Assembly (NCBI GenBank): GCA_003543035.1
Contig: DPJL01000064.1
Location: 6,627 to 36,019 of the forward strand
Source of the DNA: Micromonosporaceae bacterium
Lineage (GTDB): Bacteria; Actinomycetota; Actinomycetes; Mycobacteriales; Micromonosporaceae
Direction: 5' to 3'
Length of the DNA: 29,393 nucleotides
Shown here: positions 14,359 through 23,068 of the stretch, in pieces
How positions within the stretch are numbered: position 1 is the stretch's first letter
Layout: each line of letters opens with the position of its first letter
Notes under the pieces: generated by a model
What the model was told of the DNA's origin: nothing
Seen by the model: only the letters and a program-made list of their open reading frames with translations
Databases searched by the model: none
Made by a program: the position numbers and the translations under genes

Positions 14359-15897
14359 ATGCGACGACCAGCCTTTGCTGTCCTGTTGTCCGCCCTCATT
14401 GCGTTCGCTGGCATCGGGTCAGTCCCAACGTACGCCGCCGCGATCCACGATGTGGGCACGCTGGCGACCACGCCGATCGCACCCGGCCTCACCCTGAGCA
14501 ACACGTCGTCGGCGGGTCCCAACCAGATCAACGTGCTGACCGCCAACCTGGCGGAGCCCACCCTGAAACCGAAATACCTCAACCCCGGAACCGTTGGTGC
14601 CACTGCCACTCTGACCACTCAGGCCAACCGGGTGGGTGCCGTCGCCGCGGTCAACGGAGACTTCTTCGACATCGGTGCGACGGGAGCGCCGCGCGGTATA
14701 GGGCTGGACAACGGCGCCCTGCTCAACGGCCCATCGTCTGGCTGGAACAACGTGGCTGCACTTTACGCAAACGGCGCAGGCAGCCGCGGTGGTCTGGCCC
14801 AGATCTTCCTCGATGCGACGGTCACCCTGCCCGGTGGCACCCGGCTCACGGCCACCAACCTCAACTCACCCAACATTGCCGCCAACGGCATCGGCGTCTA
14901 CAACTCGCTATGGGGCGACGAGCCACGCAGTCAGGTGCTCGACGGCGCCACGCGCTCCCGCGAGATCGAGATAACGGCCGGCCGGGTCAGCAAGGTCAGC
15001 ACGACACCTGGTGGCAAGGTGGCCGCCGGAATCATCGTCGTACTTGGCGTGAACACCGGCGCCGACGCCCTGTCCGGTCTCGCGGTGGGCGACACGGTCA
15101 CCGTCAACTACACGCCTCGCGGTGGGGACGGTGCGGCACAGGTGGCGATCGGCGGCAACCTCGTTCTGGTTCGGGACGGCGTGGTCACCACGGTCTCGCA
15201 TCCCCGCAATCCAAGGACAGCAGTGGGTTTCTCCGCCGACGGGCTGAAGATGTGGATGGTCGTGGTGGACGGCCGTTCGACCGCCAGCGTCGGCATGACC
15301 TATGTGGAGCTTGCCAACTACATGAAAACACTCGGAGCCGACGATGCGATCAACCTCGACGGCGGTGGTTCGAGCACCCTTGTCGCCCGGATGCCTGGCG
15401 CCACTTCGGTATCGGTGCGCAACACTCCGTCGGATGGAACGCAACGCCTGGTACCCAACGGAATTGGGTTTATCTCCACCGCCCAACCGTGGAGCTCAAC
15501 AGTCGACAACACCACTACGGGCAGGTTCACGGCGAGCGCGAACTGGGGGACGTCAACGTTTTCCAGCCAGCGCTACGGGCCTGACTACCGCTTCGCCAAC
15601 CCTGTCGCCGCAAGCGATCCGGCCTGGTACAAGATAAATGTTCCAACGACCGCAAGCTATGACGTGTCGGTCTGGTACCCGGCCAACGCCGGCTACAACG
15701 ACTCGACCCCATTCATCGTGGTCACTACCACCGGCAGCCAGACGGTAAGGGTGAATCAACGAGTCAACGGTGGTCGCTGGGTGTCGCTTGGCGTGTTCAC
15801 GTTGGCCGCAGGTGATGCGGACAAAGTCGGGGTGAGCCGATGGACTTCGGGCACCGGCTATGTCATCGCCGACGCAGTTCGTGTCACCCGCGTGTGA
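14359..15897 (+). CDS. Secreted phosphodiester glycosidase (NAGPA) with golvesin-like C-terminal domain
   Basis: The start is ATG 14359, with AGGGGAG before it (512 aa). Residues 1-28 form a Sec signal (MRRPAFAVLLSALIAF...PTYAAA). The catalytic part is of the phosphodiester glycosidase (NAGPA, PF09992-type) family: AAVNGDFFDIGATGAPRGIG, then KMWMVVVDGRS, then the typical DDAINLDGGGSSTLV and PNGIGFIS. NAGPA-type enzymes remove sugars linked by phosphodiester bonds. From about residue 380 a separate beta-sandwich follows (STVDNTTTGRFTAS...YRFANPVAASDPAWYKINVP...YVIADAVRVTRV), matching the golvesin/xanthan-lyase C-terminal domain, probably carbohydrate-binding. The gene diverges from the PL8 lyase, so both likely act on one extracellular or cell-wall polymer. 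The 3' end overlaps the convergent HAD gene by 14 bases. Confidence 0.92.
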   Translation: MRRPAFAVLLSALIAFAGIGSVPTYAAAIHDVGTLATTPIAPGLTLSNTSSAGPNQINVLTANLAEPTLKPKYLNPGTVGATATLTTQANRVGAVAAVNGDFFDIGATGAPRGIGLDNGALLNGPSSGWNNVAALYANGAGSRGGLAQIFLDATVTLPGGTRLTATNLNSPNIAANGIGVYNSLWGDEPRSQVLDGATRSREIEITAGRVSKVSTTPGGKVAAGIIVVLGVNTGADALSGLAVGDTVTVNYTPRGGDGAAQVAIGGNLVLVRDGVVTTVSHPRNPRTAVGFSADGLKMWMVVVDGRSTASVGMTYVELANYMKTLGADDAINLDGGGSSTLVARMPGATSVSVRNTPSDGTQRLVPNGIGFISTAQPWSSTVDNTTTGRFTASANWGTSTFSSQRYGPDYRFANPVAASDPAWYKINVPTTASYDVSVWYPANAGYNDSTPFIVVTTTGSQTVRVNQRVNGGRWVSLGVFTLAAGDADKVGVSRWTSGTGYVIADAVRVTRV

Positions 15898-16553
15898 GCA
15901 TGGCGGTTAGGCCAGCGAGGTCAGCGATTTCGTAAGCGACTGGTACGTCTTGCGGTGTCGCCTGTCCGTGGCGGTTGACCCACGCGGCCCGGATGCCGGC
16001 CGCATGTGCCCCGCGTACATCTGCGTTGAGCGAGTCACCTACATGCAGCACCTCGTCGGCGCCCAACCCAAGGCGCTGCAAGCGCTCGCTTGAACATGGC
16101 CCCGTCCGGCTTGTACGCCCCGACGTCTTCGCTGGTCACCACAGCGGTGAAGGCCAAGCCGTGGCGTGCCATGGCTGCAGCCACATCCATACGGTCCACA
16201 TCGGACACAACGCAGGCCGGCGCGGTGAGGCGCGAGAGGAAGTCGCGGGTGCCGCGCCGTAGTGGTGGCGCCTGCCAGTACGCGAACTGGGGCGCGCACA
16301 ACGATTCCGGGTCGCCGGCGCAGCCCACGTCGGCCGTCACTGTGGCCAAGCTTGCCATCGCGCAATCCCGTAGCGATCGGAACTCCGGACCGGCTGCGAC
16401 CGCCTCATACGCAAGCCCCCAGGCCTCACCTACGTCGCGTGCCGTGACCGGCGTCGAGGCATCGACGGCTACCCACTCGGCGATCGCGGCCATGATGGCG
16501 TCGTCGTCCTCCACCACCGTGCCGTAGAAGTCGAGCAGCAGTCCCTTAATCAC
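15884..16553 (-). pseudogene. HAD-superfamily hydrolase, frameshifted by one extra base near 16080
   Basis: GTG 16553 starts a protein with HAD motif I LLLDFYGTVVE (nucleophile Asp8; Tyr replaces the second Asp, as in haloacid-dehalogenase-type members), motif II VVSDVDR and motif III Lys in VGAYKPDGAMFKRAL. The frame then derails into PWVGRRRGAACR and stops at 16035. The correct continuation is in the next frame: QRLGLGADEVLHVGDSLNAD (motif IV) through to the stop at 15884. The join needs removal of one base at about 16080-16081, where plus-strand GCTGCAAGCGCT would read GCTGCAGCGCT. Without it the protein would be 222 aa, a normal HAD size. The start overlaps the oxidoreductase stop (GTGA), so the two form an operon. 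A real null mutation or a base error in this assembly are both possible. Confidence 0.87.
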
Positions 16554-17530
16554 GGCTCGAGCTTAATGACCACCTTCGCGCGCGCGTGCTCCAGCTCGAG
16601 GTACCGGATGGCCTCAGGCGTCTTACTCAACGGGTAGGTCTGGTCGATGACCGGGGTGACCTTTCCGGATTCGGCGAGCTCCCTCAGCGTCGCGAGGTTC
16701 TCCTTGCTCGGCTTCGCGGTGAGTGCGAGCAGCCGATGGCGGACGAAGCGGGACAGCAGCTGCCCCCTGATGATGAGGCCGATCGGCCCAATGAGACTGC
16801 CGCCGTTGGACACGCCGCCACCAGACAGGATGAGCGTCCCTGTGGGTGTTAGCGCGCGCCGGAAGTCGGTCAACGAACGGTTACCTACCAAGTCGAACAC
16901 GACGTCGTAGCGCCGTCCGTTGCCGGTGAAGTCTTCGCGGGTGTAGTCGATGACATGGTCCGCGCCGATCGACCGGACCAGGTCCACGTTCCTCGTGCTG
17001 CACACGCCGGTCACGTCCGCGCCGAACGACTTGGCGATCTGCACGGCGAACGTGCCCACGCCCCCTGACGCGCCGTTGACCAGGACCTGCTGTCCTGCCT
17101 GTACCTGCCCTTGGTCGCGCAGGCCCATCAGGGCAGTGTTGCCCGCCAACGGCACCGCAGCCGCCTGCTCGAAGGTCAGGTTGGCCGGCTTCGGTTCCAC
17201 CGCATCGTCCGTGACACACACGTACTCGGCAAACGCGCCGTCGACTTCGCCGAACACCTCGTCACCGGGGCGGAACCGTTTCACCGCCCGCCCAACCGCT
17301 TCCACCCGACCCGCGAAGTCCGTGCCCCGGATCTTCATCTTGGGCCCGCTGAACCCCAACACCATGCGCGCCAGGTACGGGTCGCCGCGCATGACGTGCC
17401 AGTCGCGGGCGTTGACTGCGGCCGCGTGAACCCTTACCAGCACCTCATTGTCGGTGGGCACCGGCTTGTCGACCTCCCTGAGCTCCAGGACGTCGGGTGA
17501 GCCGTACCGGTCCTGGACGATTGCCTTCAT
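16550..17530 (-). CDS. MDR-family NAD(P)H-dependent oxidoreductase (quinone reductase-like)
   Basis: ATG 17530 is preceded by GAGGAGACCCCG (326 aa); the longer upstream frame crosses the operators and is rejected. The GroES-like domain shows MKAIVQDRYGSPDVLEL, VNARDWHVMRGDPY and GTDFAGRVEAVGRAVKRFRPGDEVFGE. The Rossmann domain shows QQVLVNGASGGVGTFAVQIAKSFGADVTGVCS, the zinc-independent quinone reductase type of dinucleotide site (GASGGVG); no Zn-ligand set is present. It reduces carbonyls, enones or quinones with NAD(P)H in the cytosol; the substrate is unknown. It is divergent from a TetR gene with two palindromic operators between them, so it is probably induced when that repressor binds a ligand. 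The HAD gene follows with a GTGA overlap. Confidence 0.93.
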   Translation of the reverse strand: MKAIVQDRYGSPDVLELREVDKPVPTDNEVLVRVHAAAVNARDWHVMRGDPYLARMVLGFSGPKMKIRGTDFAGRVEAVGRAVKRFRPGDEVFGEVDGAFAEYVCVTDDAVEPKPANLTFEQAAAVPLAGNTALMGLRDQGQVQAGQQVLVNGASGGVGTFAVQIAKSFGADVTGVCSTRNVDLVRSIGADHVIDYTREDFTGNGRRYDVVFDLVGNRSLTDFRRALTPTGTLILSGGGVSNGGSLIGPIGLIIRGQLLSRFVRHRLLALTAKPSKENLATLRELAESGKVTPVIDQTYPLSKTPEAIRYLELEHARAKVVIKLEP

Positions 17531-17566
17531 CGGGGTCTCCTCATGCACGGGGGTTCGTCTGACCTG

Positions 17567-17615
17567 GGTGTACGGTGTACACCGCACCATGACGGTAGGT
17601 GTACGGCGTACACCT
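17567..17615. promoter_or_regulatory. Pair of TetR-type operators controlling the divergent oxidoreductase and TetR genes
   Basis: Site 1 (17567-17583) is GGTGTAC, spacer GGT, GTACACC. Site 2 (17597-17615) is AGGTGTAC, spacer GGC, GTACACCT. Both are perfect inverted repeats sharing the core GGTGTAC-n3-GTACACC. Their centres are 31 bp apart, close to three helical turns, so two dimers would sit on the same DNA face. They lie upstream of both start codons (17530 and 17664). This is the classic layout for an autoregulated TetR repressor and its target. Confidence 0.8.
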
Positions 17616-17663
17616 GTCAAGAGGCGATATCGTCAGCGGCTGTTCGAACAGGAGGTGGTCGAG

Positions 17664-18356
17664 ATGGCTCAGCAGGTGGACGCTCTGCGCCGAGCCCCCC
17701 TGAGCAGGGACCGTGTGCTGCGCGCCGCCGTCGCGCTCGCCGACGAAGCCGGGATCGAATCACTCAGCATGCGCAAGCTCGCCCAGGAACTGGGCGTTGT
17801 GCCGATGGCGCTCTACAAGCATGTGGCCAACAAGGAAGAGCTCCTGGACGGCATCGTCGATGTCGTCGTCGGCGAGATCGACCCGCCGGTCCGTGGAGCC
17901 GACTGGAATAGCGCGGTCCGGCAGCGGATCCTCTCGGCGCGACAAGCGCTCCTACGCCACCCGTGGGCGTCTCGAGTGATCGAGTCGCGAACCGCCCCGA
18001 CACCGGTTGTGCTGGAGTACATCGACTCGATGATCGGAATGTTCCGCGTTGGAGGCTTCTCCGTCGATCTCACCCATCATGTGATGCACACGATGGGCAG
18101 CCGTATGTTGGGGTTCACCCAGGAGCTGTTCGACGACTCGCCAAGCGTCGACCCGGAAGCGCAGGCGGCCGGGCTCCGCGAGATGGCAGGGAAATATCCT
18201 TACGTCACGGAACTAGCCATGGCGGTGGCCCACGACGAAAAGTCGGTCGTTGGTTCAGGTTGCGATGATCAATTTGAGTTCGAGTTCGCGCTGGATCTTC
18301 TCTTGGACGGGTTCGAAAGGCTCCGGCAGCAAGGATGGACGTCCACAAACGACTAG
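17664..18356 (+). CDS. TetR-family transcriptional repressor
   Basis: ATG 17664 has CAGGAGGTGG before it (230 aa); the in-frame extension upstream covers the operators and is not protein-like. The N-terminal helix-turn-helix reads RDRVLRAAVALADEAGIESLSMRKLAQELGVVPMALYKHVANKEELLDGIVD across residues 14-66, classic for TetR; the recognition helix is VVPMALYKHV. The C-terminal part (DPPVRGADWNSAVRQRILSARQALLRHPW...DLLLDGFERL) resembles the tetracycline-repressor-like C-terminal family, which binds small ligands and dimerises. It very probably binds the two palindromes at 17567-17615 and represses itself and the oxidoreductase-HAD operon. Its stop overlaps the stop of the convergent membrane protein by four bases. 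Confidence 0.93.
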   Translation: MAQQVDALRRAPLSRDRVLRAAVALADEAGIESLSMRKLAQELGVVPMALYKHVANKEELLDGIVDVVVGEIDPPVRGADWNSAVRQRILSARQALLRHPWASRVIESRTAPTPVVLEYIDSMIGMFRVGGFSVDLTHHVMHTMGSRMLGFTQELFDDSPSVDPEAQAAGLREMAGKYPYVTELAMAVAHDEKSVVGSGCDDQFEFEFALDLLLDGFERLRQQGWTSTND

Positions 18357-18742
18357 GGCACGAGGGTCACTCCCAGCACCTGGTAGAGCAGCAGGGCCAG
18401 TGCGACGAATACGAGTCCGGTGAACACCAGATCCTCAAACCAGTCGACAATGCCGGGACGGCGCTCCAGCAGGAGCTTCGGGTTGTAGTAGAGGATCGAG
18501 GCTCCGATCACGACGGCCGAGAAGATCAGCCCGACCCAGGGTGCCCAAGCGAAACCAGCGAAGAGAAAGAAAATCACTGCGGCTGCGACCACGTAGAGCG
18601 CGACGTTGTTCTTGACGAAACTCTGCATGGAATCGTGTACCGACGTCCCGGCTTTCGCTGTGGCGCGGTACAACTCGTACGCCAGCGAGAGCACGAACGC
18701 GGCGGTGAGAACCCAGGCGGCCTGTGTCACGAGATCGGTCAT
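18353..18742 (-). CDS. Small integral membrane protein (about four helices)
   Basis: ATG 18742 with TTTGGAGGCC upstream gives 129 aa. Four hydrophobic helices can be seen: AAWVLTAAFVLSLAYEL, VALYVVAAAVIFFLFAGFAW, WVGLIFSAVVIGASILYY and DLVFTGLVFVALALLLYQVLGV. The loop between helices 1 and 2 contains ATAKAGTSVHDSMQSFVKNN. No known transporter motif is present. It converges on the TetR gene and shares its last bases. The function is unknown; control by the neighbouring TetR is not supported, since the operators are on the other side of that gene. Confidence 0.8.
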   Translation of the reverse strand: MTDLVTQAAWVLTAAFVLSLAYELYRATAKAGTSVHDSMQSFVKNNVALYVVAAAVIFFLFAGFAWAPWVGLIFSAVVIGASILYYNPKLLLERRPGIVDWFEDLVFTGLVFVALALLLYQVLGVTLVP

Positions 18743-19048
18743 CACGGCCTCCAAACCCCACGGATAGGGACAAGATCGAGTTTACGCCTCGGGAACACCC
18801 GTAACTGGCGTCTGGAAAGATCACCGCTGAGGATCAGGTATTTAGCCAGCGCTGATCATGACCGCTTACGACCGCCCGAGGTCACAGAGGAAGCGTTGGC
18901 CGAGCTGAAGTTTCCGATGTCCTGCCACCTGATCTCGCGGTGGATACGCTAGCCAAGCGTTGCTCGGACATCGCGGCTGCCAACGCATCCTGCGAGAGGG
19001 CACGCGTCGGATGTCAATTGATATAGATGCCTGACGCTCGAGCCTGAG
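18743..19048. other. Intergenic region, no convincing gene
   Basis: About 300 bases separate the small membrane protein from the helicase. Short frames on both strands have no start signal or protein-like composition. Small inverted repeats are present: GATCAG and CTGATC near 18828-18854, and ACGCT and AGCGT around 18946-18961. The latter could act as a weak terminator. The base composition becomes more A/T-rich towards 19049, which fits the left edge of an acquired segment. Confidence 0.4.
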
Positions 19049-22000
19049 CTACGTGCCGGTCCGCCGACCCATTGGGATTGTCTGTTTCCAGCCACAGGCG
19101 GGAGCCTTCGACTTTCCTGGTGGAATGACCTTGGTCGGCGTATAGCAGCGCCAGTACCAATCCCCATTCGACTTTCGCCGAAGGTCGAGCGAACTGCCCC
19201 CGCATTGACCGCACGACGGCATGGGTTGAGACAGATCTTCCGCGCGCTCATGTTCGAGGAGCTTGCGAGCGAAGTGGCTTCCTTCCATGACGAGCATGAC
19301 TTCGCGGCTTTGATGCTGCGAAAGTGCGTTGAGACTGCCGAACAGCACAGTGTGCTCATCGATCACGATGATCTTCTGATGAAGTTTGTGAACCTCAATG
19401 ACTTTTTGGACGGTTGCTCGCAGTGCTGTCATGAAGGCTTGCGAGTCGGGACGGCCCTGGATTCCGTCACTGGGATCACGGACAAATACGGTGATCTTTA
19501 CGCCGCGCGCTACTGCATCGGATAAGAGCGGCAAGACGGTCTTCATCCGGTTCGTTGTCCACGCCGCCCAGATCCAAATGGTTTTCTGCGCAGAATCCAG
19601 GTGGGCGCTGAGTTCGGTGTAGAACTGCCGCTCGCCTTCGATGTCTGCCACACGGACGTGCTGAGCAAGGATGTCGGCGAGGTCCCTGCCAAATGGGCCA
19701 AGTTCAGGACTCGCTTGGTGGTTTGCCACTGTCGCACTTATGAGAGTCTCTGCCCGCACCGTCCTGATACGCGTGCCAAGGCGGACTGCGACACGGCTGA
19801 GGGGCGTTCCGGGTTTAGCTCTGGCAATCTTGGCCCGGCTCCCGATCAGATAGAGGCGAGTCTTAGTGCGCGTGAGAGCGACGTTGAACAGCCGGAGGCC
19901 ATCGCGTGCGTATGGTGTCGTGCCGTTGTGTGCAATAGCCATCCAGCGGTCGTCATACGAATCTTCAACGAGATCGAAGATGACGACGCTGAATTCCCGG
20001 CCTTGGAATCGGTGTGCTGTACCAACTTCGGTCGACAGCGCATCGGACTTCTCGAGGTCACGCATTGCCTCAAGTGTTGCGTCCGTTTGGTCGGCATAAG
20101 GTGTCACAACGCCAACATCTTCGCCGCGTGCCTGGTGGTATTCGGCGATGACTCTGCTCAGCAGAGCGCCTGCGGGCCACCATCCCTTCATCGCACCGGT
20201 GGCATGCACCAAAGAGAGATCATCCAAGCCGTCCGTGTTAATCAGTACGATCTCTGGATCTTCGCGCGGATCACGCGGGTGAATACCCTGCCCGGGCTTC
20301 AGCAGGCCATCGTAGGCAATCTCGTTGGCCAGGCTCATCACCTCTGGCCCGAACCTGTGTTGGGTATCCAGCATGGTGCAGCCGTGGTGGATGTAAGCGT
20401 CGTTAGCAGTCGTGATGCCGCACAGCCCAAATACATCCGTGCGAAGCCACCGCTTCACGTCTGGCCGATCCTCCTTCGCGACCTTCGTTGGCAGCACTGC
20501 GCCAAGCTGCATGAAATCACCGAGGAGGACGGCACTTTGTTTGGCGCGAGATACTGCTAGGAGGACCTCTGGGATGGTCGCTGCACCGACCTCATCAACC
20601 AGCACCACATCGTAGGGTCCTTCAAGCAGCGCTTTATTCGTCCTGAGGCGGGCGAGTGTAGTGGCGACCACACGGGCTTCACGGATGATCTCCCCTTCAG
20701 CATCCTTGCGGAGCTTGTCGAACTCCTCCTGAACATCAGCGTGCTGCTTTTCCAACTGCTCACGTTGGCGGGCCTCAATCGCCACCTGGTGGCGCAACAC
20801 GAGCATCTCGGCGTATCGGTCTGGCAGGCCGAGCTGGTCAGCATTGTCCACAAGAGATACTTCTTCATTGCTCGCCCGTGGATTCGCTTCTGCTGCTAGT
20901 AAAGCGGATTGAAGCGTCTTCTCCTCTGCGGCCGCTTGCTGGTGTGCTGCCTGACGTTCCTCAAAAGTCGCTCGGGAGGCTTTCACTGCTTGTGCCCGGG
21001 CAGATATCTCCTCGCGAGACAACGCCACAGACTCAGCCAGCCGCCGAATTTCGAGGTCTGAAGAAGCGCGGAACCGCGCAAGCAACTCTTTCGCTTGCCT
21101 TTGACGCGCTTCTAAATCAGATACTCGCTGTCTTTCATCATCCAAAGTGGACTTTGCTGTGCGCGAAGCGCGGAGGCTTGTCAGGCGCTTAAGCAGTGGC
21201 TGCAATTGCGTTGCGGTGAATGCCATTTCGGCCTGGTCTAGCTTCTCGCGCGCTATCAGCAGCTGAACGCCGATCCGGTCGACTGACGACTCCGTCTCTA
21301 ACACCTCATTTTGGAGGGACTCGATCCTGGCAAAGATCGACCTGTCTTGCGCGCTGCCGGCCCAATCGCGCTCTGCCGCTGCCAGGCTCGCTTGACTTCG
21401 CGACAAACTTTGGCTCAGATCTGCGGTACACCGTCGTGCGGTGGCAAGGCGGTTGGCTATAGATGGGATCTCAGCCGAAACGATGATCATGGCAAGGATT
21501 CGTTCGTATTTGCCAAGGTCGAACCCTTGGATCTTCTCCTCTGCAGCGGCTAGCCTCTCCACGTTTAGCCGAAGTGCAAGTAATCTCCGCTGCAGGTTCA
21601 GGCGTCTCTCCTCCACATCGAGGAGCCGCTTGCTAGTGAGATGGGCTAACGCAATGTCGGGATTGGCCGCGACCTCACGCAAATGAGGAGGGCCGACGCG
21701 AACGAGATCTCCGGTTCGATGCGACCTGTGGCGCACGACTCCGGCTAGTGCGTTGTCAACGGCGATATTGGTTGAGGAGACAAGCAACACTCGCTTGCGT
21801 GAGGCGACGAGATCGCTGATCGCTTCGGTAAGAACCCTCGTCTTGCCTGTCCCTGGAGGGCCCCAGACAAGACGTACCCCGGGTGCAAAGCAGGAGGCAT
21901 ATGCCTCGCGCTGTTCCGCGGTGAATCCAGCGATATCTGGCAGAACCGATGGAGGGCCGGCCAAATGACCCATGGCTAGATCGTGTGCGAGACCTGGGTC

Positions 22001-22372
22001 GGACATGGCTGCAATCTCGTCGCGCAGTCGGGTTAGGAGATACGTTGGTGGCTGCCGGTGTAGCCATAGAAATCGCTCGGCAGGGTCGACGAACTCGGGT
22101 ACGCGCACGCGTAGGATCTGACCCTCTTGGACAACCTCGAGCGGAGTGCAGGCACCCTTGTCGGGATCGTCGCCGCCAGCGAATCGAAGCGCCCCAAGCT
22201 GCTCCGCATCTGACCGCGATCCGCGTAGGTCAACGGAAAACCATCCGCGTTCGCCTGATGGTCGAGCCTTACCGAGGCGAACCCAGCGCGGCTTGCCTGC
22301 CCCGCCACCTTCAGCTGCAAGCCAGAATTCGACCGCAGTACGGATTTCATCTCGCCAGTCCGGCAACGTCAA
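19049..22372 (-). CDS. SF1 (UPF1/Dna2-like) helicase with coiled-coil insertion, PLD nuclease and zinc ribbon
   Basis: This is a large protein (1107 aa) read from TTG 22372; no better start is in frame. Helicase motifs: GPPGTGKT (171-178), LLVSSTNIAVDNAL (197-210), LVDEVGAATIPE (591-602), LLGDFMQLGAVLP (616-628), LDTQHRFGPEV (668-678), GTAHRFQGREFSVVIFDLV (784-802) and LFNVALTRTKTRLYLIG (828-844). Between motifs Ia and II lies about 330 residues of mostly coiled coil (250-575). After the helicase comes a phospholipase D-fold domain with one HKD motif, HQKIIVID (His998, Lys1000, Asp1005) and GSLN (1012-1015). A zinc ribbon follows (CGQC 1054-1057, Cys1076, Cys1093). One HKD implies dimerisation for nuclease activity. 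DNA or RNA unwinding plus cutting suits an anti-phage role; this is inferred from the domains and the island setting. Overall it is more A/T-rich than its neighbours. Confidence 0.9.
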   Translation of the reverse strand: MTLPDWRDEIRTAVEFWLAAEGGGAGKPRWVRLGKARPSGERGWFSVDLRGSRSDAEQLGALRFAGGDDPDKGACTPLEVVQEGQILRVRVPEFVDPAERFLWLHRQPPTYLLTRLRDEIAAMSDPGLAHDLAMGHLAGPPSVLPDIAGFTAEQREAYASCFAPGVRLVWGPPGTGKTRVLTEAISDLVASRKRVLLVSSTNIAVDNALAGVVRHRSHRTGDLVRVGPPHLREVAANPDIALAHLTSKRLLDVEERRLNLQRRLLALRLNVERLAAAEEKIQGFDLGKYERILAMIIVSAEIPSIANRLATARRCTADLSQSLSRSQASLAAAERDWAGSAQDRSIFARIESLQNEVLETESSVDRIGVQLLIAREKLDQAEMAFTATQLQPLLKRLTSLRASRTAKSTLDDERQRVSDLEARQRQAKELLARFRASSDLEIRRLAESVALSREEISARAQAVKASRATFEERQAAHQQAAAEEKTLQSALLAAEANPRASNEEVSLVDNADQLGLPDRYAEMLVLRHQVAIEARQREQLEKQHADVQEEFDKLRKDAEGEIIREARVVATTLARLRTNKALLEGPYDVVLVDEVGAATIPEVLLAVSRAKQSAVLLGDFMQLGAVLPTKVAKEDRPDVKRWLRTDVFGLCGITTANDAYIHHGCTMLDTQHRFGPEVMSLANEIAYDGLLKPGQGIHPRDPREDPEIVLINTDGLDDLSLVHATGAMKGWWPAGALLSRVIAEYHQARGEDVGVVTPYADQTDATLEAMRDLEKSDALSTEVGTAHRFQGREFSVVIFDLVEDSYDDRWMAIAHNGTTPYARDGLRLFNVALTRTKTRLYLIGSRAKIARAKPGTPLSRVAVRLGTRIRTVRAETLISATVANHQASPELGPFGRDLADILAQHVRVADIEGERQFYTELSAHLDSAQKTIWIWAAWTTNRMKTVLPLLSDAVARGVKITVFVRDPSDGIQGRPDSQAFMTALRATVQKVIEVHKLHQKIIVIDEHTVLFGSLNALSQHQSREVMLVMEGSHFARKLLEHERAEDLSQPMPSCGQCGGSSLDLRRKSNGDWYWRCYTPTKVIPPGKSKAPACGWKQTIPMGRRTGT

Positions 22373-23034
22373 CCCCCGTCATCAAAGTCAAGATAAAAGA
22401 GATTATTGTCGATGACATGCGGTAGTTCTAGTCCAAATTGGCCATTGCGAAATCCCGTACAGATTCGGTACTTCCCGGCCGCCATACGGGCTAGCGAAGC
22501 CCGGCAGTGACAATCAGACCTGTCACCTCGACATGTGGGCTGTTTATCCGTCGCGGATACATCGCCTTGCCGGTCACTGCAGGTGTAAATGTTGGCGGCA
22601 TACTCTCAAACGTTGCTCTGTCTTCATACAAGCCATACCGCCTCCTCGTGGAGGGTACGCATTTGTTGGCTACCGTGGTCGCAAGGATTCGCTTGCTCAA
22701 GGGTTCCGGCCGGGCCGTCCTGCGCGCATGGCCGTTGAACTGTCGCGGTGAGGGCCAGCAACGAGTGCCGCTCATGGAAGCCGTGCACGCAGCCCACAGC
22801 AATTAAGGCCTCAAATGGGGCGGATTATCATGCCCGACACGCCCAGCTTGGAATCGCTGATCATAAATGGAGCGACAATCAGGTGGCGGGGTACCGGGTT
22901 GATCAACCATCTCGGAGCTCCCGTTCTTAAGGCTCTGGCTCTTAAAGGGCTAAACATCGGGACGTTCGGACGTAGCGTCGCCGCCCGCGAGCCCGCGGTC
23001 TGTACCGCGACGGACCGGGCCAATCAAAGCTCTT

Positions 23035-23068
23035 AAAGGTTTTCAGCGCTCAAGCTCTAAAAACCTTT
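23035..23068. repeat. A/T-rich inverted repeat in the gene-poor stretch
   Basis: AAAGGTTTT (23035-23043) and AAAACCTTT (23060-23068) are perfect 9-bp reverse complements around a 16-base loop. AGCTCT precedes both arms. It could be a terminator-like hairpin, a recombination-site relic or one end of a lost element. No open frame ends directly before it, so a terminator role is not obvious. Confidence 0.45.

Noticed and set aside
18743..19048. Short transposase-like remnant between the small membrane gene and the helicase
   Set aside because: Neither strand gives any recognisable transposase motif or terminal inverted repeats; the frames are too short and mixed to support it.
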